From Lathyrus oleraceus (taxonomy: Eukaryota; Streptophyta; Magnoliopsida; Fabales; Fabaceae): DNA of 64,000 bases. The translations under genes were made by a program, and so were the position numbers. Positions 44,489 through 55,576 of the stretch are shown here, one piece after another. How positions within the stretch are numbered: position 1 is the stretch's first letter; each line of letters begins with the position of its first letter. The notes beneath the pieces were generated by a model. The model was not told the origin of the DNA, did not search any database, and saw only the letters and a list, made by a program, of their open reading frames with translations. The stretch spans positions 465,124,027 through 465,188,026 of the forward strand of contig NC_066581.1 in assembly GCF_024323335.1 (NCBI RefSeq), written 5' to 3'.

Positions 44489-46678
44489 CTTCTAAAACCC
44501 TAATCAGAATAGAGGCTGCTATTTTCAAAGGAGGAAAGGCAAGGAGAGAAAATACCAAGTTTCATTCCATTGCATTTCCACAAGGTTCTTAAAGTTTCAA
44601 AGCATCTCATTTTTCTTCCATCTTCAAAGGGGCAGTGGACCTTGCATCCACTAGGTACCTTCACTTCTCCATTTTTATGACCATATATCCATGTTTATCA
44701 TCATGTTTACCATTGTTCATTACTATTATTTCATGCTTACCATCCATATTTCATGTTATTTTCCATTTATGCCATGCTTGTTCTATGCTTATTGTCCATG
44801 TAAATAATATGCTATACATGCTTACAAAGCCCTCAACATGAGGCATTGCTTTTAACTTTAATTTTGTAACATTTTTTTTGTTGAATCCGGGTGCATGAAG
44901 CCCCCTTGTTGTTCGCTTTTCTATATGTTAAGGCCATTATTTTTAATAAAACAAGACACCATTGTGTTCTACATGTTCCAAACTCGAACTTTGTTTTTTA
45001 CATCATCCTATTTGGAGCACTGTAGCGAGAGTAATTCGTTGTGGAAGATGAGAGAAATGTTCTGCGTATTCGCGAGCCCTTGCATGCATGGCTGCTGTTT
45101 TTCTTTTTATTTTTTCATGCAGAGCGGACACGTGTCCGCGTAGCATCCATCCGATCCCATGCGCTCCTTGCAATCTCGTCCATCCGTTGCTATTTTGTCT
45201 TCTTGTGTTTAATGAAAATGTGCCCAATTGGATTAGATTCACATAATTTTTTTAATGAAACGTTTTATTCATGCTGTCACACATGAATATCCTGCTGGAC
45301 CGGGCCTGCACCCCAGCTGCTATTTCCACCCCCATATGCCTGGTCCATTGCTATTATACCACACTCACATTTATTTTCTTTTTAATTCCACATTTAATTT
45401 CTGTTTTCATTTTAATTAATAAAAATATTTTATTTATTAATAAAAATACCAAAAAATACTTTTCACATTCTTTAATGTTTTATTTATTTTATTTAATTTT
45501 TATTTTCATATTTTATTTAATGTTAATATTTTATTTTAATTATTTATTTCAAGTGGTTCTTTTAAGCATACATTTTTTCATTTATTTTATTTTCATGACT
45601 TAAATTTATTTTTAACTTCTGATTTTTGGGATGAGGGTTGACCAATTTCTCATGGTCAACTTGACATTTTATTGGAAGTTTATTTCTCATTTTCAATTTA
45701 TTTTCGATTTATTTTTGACCTAGTTGGCTTGGTTGACTTTTCATTTGACTTCTGTTTTATTTCAATTAATTCAATAACCAATTTTCATTATTTTAAAAAT
45801 ATTTTTGGGGGATGATGATGTCCTGTCCCCACCTAACTTAGTTTAATTTTTCATAACTTTTGTGATTAATTTACTATTTATTTGATAATTTTTAAGTTGA
45901 CTTGACTTTATAGTTGACTTTTCTATGATTGATGTTTGACTTAGGGATTGCTTAGGGCAATTGAAGAGATCTTTTGATCCTCCCTTGTTCATCTCATATG
46001 CCATGTATTAGAGACTTTTCATTTTGATTTTATTTGATCCTTGCATCATTTCCCGATTAAATTATTCAGTGATCCTTTGTGTGCATAGTTTCATTTGTCT
46101 GATTCATCTGATATTTTTTATACTTGTTTCTTTCATCCATGCTTCTATTGTTTGATTGCTTAACATGTTTATACTTCTCATGCATTGTCTAATGCTCATC
46201 CATTTAATTCTTTGATTATTTGATTTGATCATATACTTGTTTATATCTTATCTGTTTGATTAACTGTTGCCTACTTGTATGGTGTATGAGGCATATATTA
46301 TTATTGTTTGATTGCCATGAACAATCCCCATTCATAACAAATGTACCCCTCTCCCATGAATTGTATAATGTTTTATTCTTTCATTCTTTATTCATCTGTT
46401 AATACAAGAACTAAAACAAACATCCGATAACCATTTCAAAATAAGATCAAAACCTCGATCCAACGTCGAGTAATCATTTTCAAAACTTAACAGAACCAGC
46501 ACGTATTCATCCATCCTTTTGTAAGTCGATTGCTTCATGCATCGCCATTTCTCTTGTAAGTCGATTGCTTCATGCATCGCCATCTACCTGTAAGTCGATC
46601 GCTTTGTGCATCGCCATCTACCCTTATCCTTTCCTTGCTCTATTCGTCGATTCTTGTTCCGTTTTGGTAGCACCCATT

Positions 46679-46817
46679 AGGTAGAATTCCCTCATTCTTT
46701 TGTATGATAACATAGGTAGAATTCCCTCATTCTTTTGTATGATAACATAGGTAGAATTCCCTCATTATTTTGTATGATAACATAGGTAGAATTCCCTCAT
46801 TCTTTGCATGCTAACAT
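46679..46817 (+). repeat. 35-bp tandem repeat, four copies (5' LTR)
   Basis: Units beginning AGGTAGAATTCCCTCATTC start at 46679, 46714, 46749 and 46784; the last is shortened and diverged. The 3' LTR has five copies (61625-61797), so one unit was gained or lost after insertion or during reverse transcription. Confidence 0.9.
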
Positions 46818-47081
46818 TAGGTAGATGTTCCCATTTGTAAATCCTAACACATAGGTCCATATTGCATGACAACTCTAGGGGAGAGCTTCCCCATTTTTAG
46901 ACCTTCCGTGCGTCTCTGATCCTGTGGCATGTCACTCCGTCCTATTGCAAAGAGGTAACTGCCTAAGACTCGATTCAGCGAGCTGCGACACCTGATGCTA
47001 GGACGTGAACACATTTCCCACTCTCCTTCGACACAACTGGTGTCCTCCTTTGTAAGTCCATGTTCAGATGGCAATCCCTAT

Positions 47082-47464
47082 GTAGCCGAACTACGGCAAC
47101 TCTGATTCTCATGTTCAGATGAGATACGTAGGCACAAGATGTGATGTCTTGCCGAGTTCTTCTTTCTTTTTGACTGACGACTAACAACTAATCCTTGTTT
47201 GCTTTCGCCCTCGTTGCGATTCTTTTCTCTCGCCCTCGTTGCGATCGAGACCTTCCTTTTCTCTTGCCCTAGTTGCAATCGAGACCCTTTGTTCCCGTAG
47301 TTAGCTGAACTACGTTCTGCTACGATTCTCATTCCAGATGAGATACGTAGGCATAAGACGCGATGTCTTAGCGAGCACACTTCTCTCTAACCCATAGGTA
47401 GCCGAGCTACGAAGACTCTGATTCTCATTCCAGATGAGATACGTATGCAGTGGATGCGACATCC
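47082..47464 (+). repeat. Three copies of the two-hairpin LTR module (element 2)
   Basis: Copy 1: hairpin A GTAG/CTAC (47082-47094), B TCTCAT/ATGAGA (47107-47124), C CAAGA/TCTTG (47135-47151). Copy 2: A GTAGTT/AACTAC (47297-47313), B TCTCAT/ATGAGA (47327-47343), C TAAGAC/GTCTTA (47354-47370). Copy 3: A GTAGC/GCTAC (47398-47410), B TCTCAT/ATGAGA (47423-47439), C GGATG/CATCC (47452-47464). Between B and C lies TACGTAGGCA or TACGTATGCA. Hairpin C is followed by CCGAG or GCGAG text. Arms differ from those in element 1 but remain paired. Confidence 0.8.
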
Positions 47465-47553
47465 GTGCGAGTCATTTTCTTTTGACCTTTCTTTTAGTAA
47501 ATATTATATTAGATAAACACACACCCTTTAGACAAGAACAACAAGAGTGGATC

Positions 47554-47569
47554 CCGTAGAGTACTACGG
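47554..47569 (+). repeat. AGTA-loop hairpin near LTR end (element 2)
   Basis: CCGTAG-agta-CTACGG, perfectly paired, sits before the conserved GGGTGCTAATACC block. The element 1 counterpart is CCGTCG/CGACGG. Confidence 0.8.
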
Positions 47570-47712
47570 ATGCGTACGGGTGCTAATACCTTCCCTTCGC
47601 ATAATCGACTCCCAAACCCAAGATTTGGTTGCGAGACCTTGTCTTTTCCTTTCTTTTCTCCAGGTTTACTTCGAGCATTTCCTTTCCCTCCTTTGGGATA
47701 AATAACGCACGG

Positions 47713-47722
47713 TGGCGACTCT
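47713..47722 (+). other. Primer-binding-site-like motif inside the LTR
   Basis: TGGCGACTCT is identical to the first 10 bases of the primer binding site 70 bases downstream and follows GATAAATAACGCACGG. Element 1 has TGGCGGCTCT in the same context at 8357-8366. Confidence 0.6.
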
Positions 47723-47782
47723 TCTGTCATTTCTTTCTCGCCGGTTGTTTTTTCACATCTATATTTTTTAGGTTGCGACAGC

Positions 47783-47801
47783 TGGCGACTCTACTGGGGA
47801 C
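47783..47801 (+). other. Primer binding site of element 2
   Basis: TGGCGACTCTACTGGGGAC starts two bases after the LTR and differs from the element 1 site by one base. Confidence 0.85.
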
Positions 47802-48681
47802 CTGGTTTCCCTAAGCGAGTCCCTCATAGCTTTTGTAGGTTTCTTGTTTGTTGGGTGTTTATTCTTTTGTACAGTTATTTATTTACCTGCTTTACCTTAT
47901 TGCATTGTGTACATATCATTGCCTGTATCTGATGTATCTGTGGGGTTGTTTGTTTTGTTGGGATGGGATGTTCTATGAGAGATAAGCCCACTACCCAGGC
48001 TTGAGCGTACATATAGGTTTTAGAGTGGATAGTCATGAGGCTTGCGTGGCATGTTGCTACGTTAAGTCGTTCATGAGACCCACGTCCAGACGAGGTTTCT
48101 TTTGGATATATTCTGTCCTATGGGTGTTCCATAACGACAGATGTTCCTTTAGAAATCGTCGACTCTGGTGACCATTTCCCGAGGACTCAGTCAAGGCCTC
48201 TCCTCCGAGACACGATTTTGTTAGCTCTGGTGGGCGCATTCTCGTTGCTCAATCCGAGGACCCCGAGGCTGGGAACTTGCTTTAGGATGTCCTGTTGAGG
48301 GGAGTCAGTGGAGGTCTTTTATCCCGTAATAATGCCAAACCTTCAGTGGTAAACGTATTATTCTCGACTGAAGGGTTGAAGCTGACAAACTCTTGTTCTT
48401 AGAACCTACCAGTGAGGGGCGGGCTAAATTCAGGAAACCTTAACCTTCAACCAACCCGGTTTTCTAGAGCAGAGCTTTGATCTTGTATTATATTCCTTAG
48501 TGGGTTTCTCTTCAGACAGTGCAACCCGATAGTGGTTCAGGCAGATACAACAGTCCTGATTTCCATGTCACTGCATTGCATCACATCATTTTGCATTCAC
48601 ATCATTTAATACATGTTTATCTATTTCTAGGGATTTACATCTTCTTCTTGATTCCGGTCGGTGTTTTCTGGTTCTCCTAAG
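47802..48681 (+). other. Element 2 leader upstream of ORF1
   Basis: 880 bp without a coding signature. Confidence 0.6.
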
Positions 48682-49575
48682 ATGGATATTGGCAGAAAGA
48701 GACATGTCGCCTACAAGTTTCCTGTGGTTTGTGTGGAGCCTATTCAGCAGCTGATGAAGTTAATGGATCAGGATTCGCTAGAAGGATTCCGGAAGGAGTA
48801 TGGGTTGATTCTAAGTTTCGTCACGGTTCTCTCCAAAGATCAACATGATGCTCTCTTCACACTGTTGCAGTTCTATGACCCTCCATTGAGGTGTTTCACA
48901 TTCCCGGATTATATTTTGGTCCCTACTTTGGAGGAGATTGCCAATTTTCTCAGAGTTCCTATCAAGCCGCAGTTGCTATTCTACAGTTCTGAGTTTCTGC
49001 CCGATCTCAACATGGTTGCTTCAGCCACATATTTGGGGAAATCTATCTTGAAGGCTAATATGTGTCAGAAGGGAGGAGTCAGTGGTTTTCATTTGAGTTT
49101 CTTAGTGGGAGAAGCCAAGAAGAAGCTTGAAGATGGTGATCAGAGGGGTTTCAATATTGTGTTGGCTCTTTGCGTATACGGGATTGTCCTGTTCCCTAAT
49201 GTTGCCAAATTTGTGGATGTAGACGCCATACGCCTTTTTGTGTTGGGTAATCCAGTGCCGACCCTGTTGGGAGATTTCTTTCATTCAGTGCATCATAGGA
49301 ATGAGAATAGAAGGGGAGGAATGGTGAATTGTTATGCGCCCTTATTTTATAAGTGGTTCAGTTCCCACCTACCCAAGTCAGGAGTGTTCGTTGATCTCAA
49401 GGACTCGTCGAGTTGGTCGAAGAGACTGATGGGGATAAGAGCTAAAGATATTTCTTGGTGGTCAGACCAGAACTTGCTTCGGGCGGATATTATTCACAGT
49501 TGTGGGAACTTCCCGAATGTACCGTTGGTGGGAAGAAGAGGAGGAATCAATTATAATCCTTCTCTAGCAGTTTGA
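48682..49575 (+). pseudogene. Element 2 ORF1, truncated at its 3' end by a deletion
   Basis: The ATG at 48682 starts a 297-residue frame (MDIGRKRHVAYKFPV...). It has the FRKEYG, LLQFYDPPLRCFTFPDYILVPTLEE-type core and the WS...LRADIIHSCGNFPNVPL-type tail seen in Ogre ORF1 proteins, which resemble plant mobile domain proteins. Its biochemical role is not established. The frame stops at TGA 49573-49575, four codons after GGINYNPSL, exactly where sequence homologous to mid-gag begins. The stop is therefore a by-product of the deletion and the natural C-terminus is lost. Homologous ORF1 sequence also lies on the minus strand at 41620-42165. Element 1 lacks ORF1. Confidence 0.8.
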
Positions 49576-51350
49576 CAGTTCAGGACCTCATTGATTCGAA
49601 GGCCATCAACTTTGTGCCGGCTCCCAATGTCGTCAACAATCCCATGCCGCAACATGGTGGTGCAAATGTTAATATGGTGGAAGGGGAAGCCAGGTCCGTC
49701 AAAGATGTGTTGAAATTGAAGACTCCACTGTTGGAGGTTAAAGAACACTTGCTGAAGGCCGATGTTTTCCTCGGTTGTGGGAAGGGTTGTTTGGATTGTG
49801 CTACACAGAGCAAAGGTTGTTTGAAGCTGCAGCAGGGTATCCAGGCCTTGCTTGACAACATTATCCTCCAGGCTGAAGACTTATCTGTCCAAGAGACTGT
49901 TGAAGGGGTTGCTGAAGAGGTATTTGAAGATGCTGCTGAGGAGTTCACAGATGATGATCCTGTTGATTGTGTAATTCCTGATAATGTATTTAATTTTGCT
50001 GATGTTGTTGCTGACATCCCAAACAATGTGGTTGATTCTGATGTAATTGAACTTGATTTCGATGTTTCAGATGTCTATGTTTCAATGAATGAGATTTCTG
50101 AGTACGACTGTGATGTTGCTACTATCACCATTTTCTATCCAACTGCTCAGATCAGTGTGCCAGAAGTGCACCCGGTGCCGCCAGTGCGACCATCCACTAT
50201 GGCCATCACGACCCCTGGTCCTTTACCTTTCACCAGCGAAAGGGCCATTCCTTGGCATTATGGGGGGAGTGTGTACATGCACGATCATGGAGTGGAGCAG
50301 CCACTAAAAGCAGAAGAGGTGCAGGATCAGAAGTCTAAATCTGAGGTGGAAATAAAAGATCCTGCAATGGACAATGTTAGTGGAATCGGGCGATTCACCA
50401 GGAGTGGTAGACTGTTCTCACCACCCGCTACTCAAGCTGACAGTGTTGACGCCTCGGCGAGGACTAAAGGTAAACAAGTTGCGAATGAAGGTACCTCTGC
50501 ACCACAGGCTGGTTTCGAGCCTACTTTTGCGAAGGATGTGGACTAGCTCCTGAGGATCATAAAGAAAAGCGACTACAAGGTAGTCGATCAGTTGATTCAG
50601 ACGCCGTCAAAGATATCTATTCTCTCACTCCTGTTGTGTTCGGAGGCACATAGGGAGGCACTTCTGAAAGTCCTAAATGCTGCATACATGCCTCAGGAGA
50701 TCTCAATGAACCAACTGGAAGGGATCATTGCCAATGTTCATGCAACCAACGGGTTGGGTTTTACTGATTCTGACTTAACACCAGCTGGACGCAACCATAA
50801 CAAGGCTTTGCACATCTCGATGGAATGCAGAGACACTATGTTATCACATGTTCTGGTGGATACAGGTTTCTCTCTCAATGTGCTACCCAAGAGAGCCCTG
50901 TCAAGGTTAGAAGTAGAAGGTTTGGTCTTGAAGCCTTCTAATCTTGTGGTGAGAGCCTTCGATGGTTCTAAGAGGTCGGTGTTCGGAGAGGTAGAATTGC
51001 CAATTCTGATTGGATCACAAACCTTCAACACCGTCTTCTATGTGATGGATATTAGTCCTTCCTATAGTTGTCTGTTGGGTCGTCCTTGGATCCACAATGC
51101 TGGGGCAGTCTCCTCAACTTTGCATCAGAAGATTAAGTTCCTAGTCAATGGAAGAATTATCACCGTCTGTGGTGAGGAGGACATTCTGGTCAGTAACCTG
51201 TCTACATTCAAGTACGTAGAGGTAGAAGGTGAATTTCATGAGACCCTATGTCAGGCCTTTAAGGCAGTTCAGATCAAAGACGCAGCTCCGGTAGAAGAGG
51301 TTAAAGCGGGTGCCTCTACTCATCATTCAAGCAGGCACATGCCTTGGTAG
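49572..51350 (+). pseudogene. gag-pro: Element 2 residual gag C-terminus and protease, defective
   Basis: Starting at the deletion junction, the frame reads TVQDLIDSKAINF, matching element 1 just after its gag knuckle (about 11135). The capsid and knuckle regions are gone. The frame continues through the acidic linker and the FTRSGRLF motif, stops at TAG 50544-50546, then resumes to TAG 51348-51350. The protease active site reads DTGFS where element 1 has DTGSS, a Ser-to-Phe change consistent with C-to-T mutation that would probably inactivate it. LLGRPWIH is kept. The end overlaps the -1 linker frame by about 46 bases, just as in element 1. Confidence 0.85.
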
Positions 51351-51649
51351 ATTCAGGTGTTGCTCCCGGTTGGGGACGTCTGTTGGAGTTACCGGTGAAA
51401 GAAGACAAGTTCGGGATTGGGTATCAGCCAACTCTGACTTCTACAACTTCAGCGCCTCAGACTCGTCAGGGGCCGATTACTTTCTCTAGTGCTGGCATCA
51501 TTCAGTACGGCCAGATATCTGCAATCAACGATGAAGACAGAGATTGTGATTGCGACATCGACAACTGGGTGCGTCCGAGGATCCCGGGTGAAGTCATCAA
51601 TAATTGGTCTTCTGAAGAGATTGTCCAAGTCACTCTTCTCAAAGAGTAA
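51305..51649 (+). CDS. PRO-RT linker frame, -1 relative to protease (element 2)
   Basis: This frame opens after TAA at 51302-51304 and ends at TAA 51647-51649, inside the intron. It shares SFKQA, APGWGR, FGIGYQP, TFSSAG, DCDID.W and VTLL.E with element 1. There is no start codon of its own at the homologous place. Frame relationships to protease (-1) and, after splicing, to pol are the same as in element 1. Confidence 0.7.
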   Translation, partial: SGCLYSSFKQAHALVDSGVAPGWGRLLELPVKEDKFGIGYQPTLTSTTSAPQTRQGPITFSSAGIIQYGQISAINDEDRDCDCDIDNWVRPRIPGEVINNWSSEEIVQVTLLKE

Positions 51650-51908
51650 TTTTTCTTGTTTGTTCATGCATGTCCAAGTCTTACGTTCCGCCCAGGGCGT
51701 ACTGACTCATTGTAGGGCTCATTTATGTGGATACCTGCATTTTTTATCATAAATAAAGGAAGTCTTTTTTTGCATTCAAAAATTTTGTTCACTGTCTTTC
51801 TATTTTTGCAGTTTTCAAAAACCAAAAAAATCAAAAAATATTTGGCAATGTTTTGTTTAGTTTTCACTCACTGTTCACACTCATAAGCACATACCATCAC
51901 TCATGCAG
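51646..51908 (+). other. Predicted intron between linker and pol (element 2, 263 bp)
   Basis: The donor is GTAATTTTTCTTG after VTLLKE and the acceptor is ACTCATGCAG. Splicing removes the linker stop and keeps the pol frame. Both boundaries match those of element 1, although the interior has diverged strongly. Confidence 0.85.
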
Positions 51909-54900
51909 ATGCACGTCACCGGATCCTATTGATAACGATTCTGCTATGGCTCGCTTCGACTTCGAAAATCCAATCTTTCAAGCTGAAGAAGAGGGTGATG
52001 AAGACTGTGAACTCCCTGAAGAACTTGCCAGGCTGTTAAAGCAAGAGGAAATGGTCATTCAACCGCATCAAGAGTCTACTGAAGTGATTAATCTTGGCAC
52101 CGAGGACGTCAAGAAAGAAATCAAGATAGGGACTGCTTTGGAAGACGATGTGAAGAAGGGGTTGATTGAATTGCTGCAAGAGTATGTTGACATCTTCGCC
52201 TGGTCTTATCAGGACATGCCAGGGCTTGACACAGACATCGTGGTACACCGTTTGCCTCTCAAAGAGGGTTGTCCCCCGGTCAAGTAGAAGCTCAGAAGAA
52301 CAAGACCAGAGATGGCTGTCAAGATAAAGGAAGAGGTGCAAAAGCAGTTGGATGCAGGATTTCTAGCAGTTACCAATTATCCGCCATGGGTTGCAAATAT
52401 CGTTCCAGTACCTAAGAAGGATGGAAAGGTACGGATGTGTGTTGACTACCAGGATCTGAACAGAGCTAGCCCTAAAGATGATTTCCCACATCGATGTTTT
52501 GGTGGATAACATGGCTCAGTTCTCGGCATTCTCCTTCATGGATGGCTTTTCTGGCTATAATCAAATCAAGATGGCGCCAGAAGACATGGAGAAGACAACT
52601 TTCATAACCCCATGGGGCACCTTCTGCTACAAGGTGATGCCGTTTGGTCTGAAAAATGCTGGGGCAACATATCAACGAGCTATGGTATCTCTTTTCCATG
52701 ATATGATTCATCATGAGATCGAGGCTTATGTTGACGATATGATTGCCAAATCTTAGACGGAAGAAGAACATTTGGTGAATCTGCGGAAACTGTTTGAGCG
52801 CTTGAGGAAATTCAAGTTAAGGCTTAATCCGAACAAGTGCACTTTCGGGGTGAGATCTGGAAAGCTGCTGGGTTTCATTGTTAGTGGAAAAGGGATTGAG
52901 GTGGATCCTGACAAGGTGAAAGCAATACAGGAAATGTCTGAGCCAAGAATAGAGAAACAAGTCCGTGGTTTCTTAGGGAGGTTGAACTACATTGCAAGGT
53001 TCATCTCTCACCTAACAGCCACGTGTGAGCCAATTTTCAAGTTGCTAAGAAAAGATCAGGCTATCAGGTGGAATAATGATTGTCAAAGGGCTTTCGAGAA
53101 GATAAAAGAGTATTTGCAGAATCCTCCTATCCTTATGCCTCCAGTACCAGGGAGACCGCTGATTATGTACTTGACAGTACTCGACAATTCCATGGGTTGT
53201 GTTCTCGGTCAACACGAAAAGACAGGTAGGAAAGAGCATGCCATCTACTACCTGAGTAAAAAATTCACAGACTGCGTGTCGAGATACTCAATGCTTGAAA
53301 AGACATGTTGTGCACTTGCATGGGCTGCTAAGAGATTGAGACAATACATGCTGACTCACACAACCTTACTGATCTCCAAGATGGATCTAGTCAAGTATAT
53401 ATATTCGAGAAGCCGACTCTCACCGGAAGGGTTCCTCGTTGGCAAATGGTACTGACAGAGTACGACATCCAGTATACATCCCAGAAAGCCATCAAGGGGA
53501 GTATTCTGTCAGACTATCTTGCTCAACAACCGATTGAAGACTATGAGCCAATGAAGTTTGATTTTCCAGATGAAGACATCATGTTCCTCAAGATGAAAGA
53601 CTGTGAAGAGCCAGTTGTTGAGGAGGGACCTGATCCAGATGAAAAGTGGACTTTAACGTTTGATGGGCCCGTCAATGCCAGAGGAAGTGGAATTGGTGCT
53701 GTCATTACTACTCCGAAAGGTGCCCACATGCCTTTCACTGCTCGTCTGACTTTCGAGTGCACCAATAATGAAGCTGAATATGAGGCCTGCATCTTGGGTA
53801 TTGAGTAAGCCATTGATTTGAGAATCAAGACTCTGGACATCTTCAGAGATTCAGCTCTGGTGATTAATCAAGTGAATGGTGATTGGAATACTCTCCAGCC
53901 TACTCTGGTCCCCTACAGAGATTACACGAGAAGACTGTTGACTTTCTTCACAACAGTAAAGCTGTATCATATACCTCGTGATGAGAACTAGGTGGCGAAT
54001 GCTCTTGCTACTCTATCCTCCATGATCAAGGTGATCCGATGGAACCATGCTCCCAGGATCGATGTTATGCGCCTTGACAGGGCCGCGTATGTGTTTGCTG
54101 CTGAATTGATAGTTGATGGCAAGCCCTGGTACCACGACATCAAGTGCTTTCTGAAGAATCAAGAGTACCCTGCAGGGGCATCCAACAATGACATAAAGAC
54201 TTTGAGAAGATTGGCAGGCAGTTTCTTCCTGAACAAAGACGATATGCTGTATAAGAGGAACTTCGACATGGTTTTGCTCAAATGCGTGGACAAACACGAA
54301 GCAGACATGTTAATGCAAGAAGTTCACGAAGGCTCCTTCAGTACTCATGTCGGCGGACATGCAATGGCTAAGAAATTATTGAGAGCAGGTTATTACTGGA
54401 TGACCATGGAATCTGATTGTTTCAAATATGCTCGGAAGTGTCATAAATGCCAGATTTATGCTGATAAGGTGCATGTGCCGCCGAATCCTCTGAATGTGAT
54501 GTCTTCGCCGTGGCCGTTTGCTATGTGGGGCATTGATATGATTGGAAAGATTGAGCCGACTGCCTCCAATGGGCATCGCTTCATCCTTGTCGCCATCGAC
54601 TATTTCACCAAATGGGTTGAAGCAACGTCATTTGCGAATGTCACCAGACACGTGGTTGCCCGATTCATTAAGAAAGAAATCATTTGTTGTTATGGGATTC
54701 CCGAAAGAATCATTACTGATAATGGTTCTAATCTCAATAACAAAATGATGAAGGAGTTGTGCCAGAACTTCAATATTCGACACCACAATTCTTCCCCTTA
54801 CCGTCCTAAGATGAACGGTGCTGTTGAGGCAGCGAATAAGAACATAAACAAGATTTTGCAGAAGATGGTCGTTACGTACAGAGATTGGCATGAGATGCTA

Positions 54901-55377
54901 CCCTTCGCCTTGCATGGGTACCGTACTTCAGTACGTACATCGACCGGGACAACCCCTTACTCCCTTTTGTATGGTATGGAAGCAGTCCTACCTATTGAAG
55001 TGGAGATTCCGTCTCTAAGAGCCCTGTTGGATGTCAGGTTAGACGAAGCTGAATGGATTCGGACAAGGTTCAATGAGTTGAGTCTTATCGAAGAGAAGCG
55101 AATGGCAGCCATTTGTCATGGGCAGTTGTATCAGAGTCGGATGAAAAGAGCCTTTGATCAGAAAGTGCATCCTCGATGTTTCCAAGTCGGAGATTTAGTG
55201 TTGAAAAGGATCCTTCCTCCTCAGACAGATCACATGGGCAAGTGGACTCCTAACTATGAGGGACCATACATTGTCACAAAGATCTTTGATGGCGGAGCCT
55301 TAATGCTTGCAACTATGGATGGTGAAGACTTCACTTCCCCTATGAACTCAGACGTAGTTAAAAAATACTTCGCATAA
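51909..55377 (+). pseudogene. pol: Element 2 pol: decayed RT/RNase H, open integrase
   Basis: Homology to element 1 pol is collinear to the TAA at 55375-55377. Breaks are TAG 52285-52287, an 8-bp loss near 52484-52490, TAG 52754-52756 just after the RT YVDD block, a 2-bp TA expansion near 53396-53405, TAA 53806-53808 inside the second RNase H, and TAG 53989-53991. The last catalytic Asp of the second RNase H is Asn (codon 53998-54000). From 53992 a 461-codon frame holds the whole integrase with finger, D-D-35-E triad and C-terminal module intact. TAG stops at 52285 and 52754 sit where element 1 has CAG, consistent with cytosine deamination. Confidence 0.9.
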
Positions 55378-55387
55378 AACAGACCCG

Positions 55388-55576
55388 CTGGACAATAAAA
55401 AGAATAGTCCAGGAAAAAAAATGGGCATCCCGACGAACCAAGAAAATGAAAAGGTTCGGGAAAAAGTTAGGGATTAAAAATGAAAAGATTGTACACCCGA
55501 TAAGTTGAAAACCTAAAAAGGCAACTTAGGCAAAAATGGGTATCCCGGTGGATTCAAAACCCGAAAAGGCGATCCA
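55388..55576 (+). repeat. Four-hairpin array just after pol (element 2)
   Basis: CTGGAC/GTCCAG (55388-55412), CGAACC/GGTTCG (55434-55458), TAAGTTG/CAACTTA (55501-55528) and TGGATT/GATCCA (55549-55576) are separated by A-rich loops. They are collinear with 16724-16912 of element 1, with arms changed on both sides. Confidence 0.78.

Larger units (their letters stand above)
42873..47780 (+). repeat. 5' LTR of element 2 (4,908 bp)
   Basis: It starts TGTAATACCCC and ends TTGCGACA, and pairs with 57870-62761. A TATATAAA box at 44481-44488, followed by a purine/pyrimidine-rich leader, suggests transcription starts near 44.51 kb. About 3.2 kb of LTR would then be transcribed as R-U5. The distal part holds a 35-bp tandem repeat (46679-46817), three two-hairpin modules (47082-47464), an AGTA-loop hairpin (47554-47569) and a copy of the primer-binding-site core (47713-47722). 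Confidence 0.95.

Noticed and set aside
47101..47160. Resemblance of the LTR module (CTGAT, stem, then GATAC) to a hammerhead ribozyme
   Set aside because: The hammerhead core needs GA after CUGAN and a GAAA after stem II; neither is present, so I treat it as an unknown structure.
51344..51346. Apparent start codon of the linker frame in element 2 (and GTG at 12667 in element 1)
   Set aside because: These are TTG and GTG codons inside a conserved reading frame that extends further upstream (YKQA/FKQA); they are not credible plant starts.
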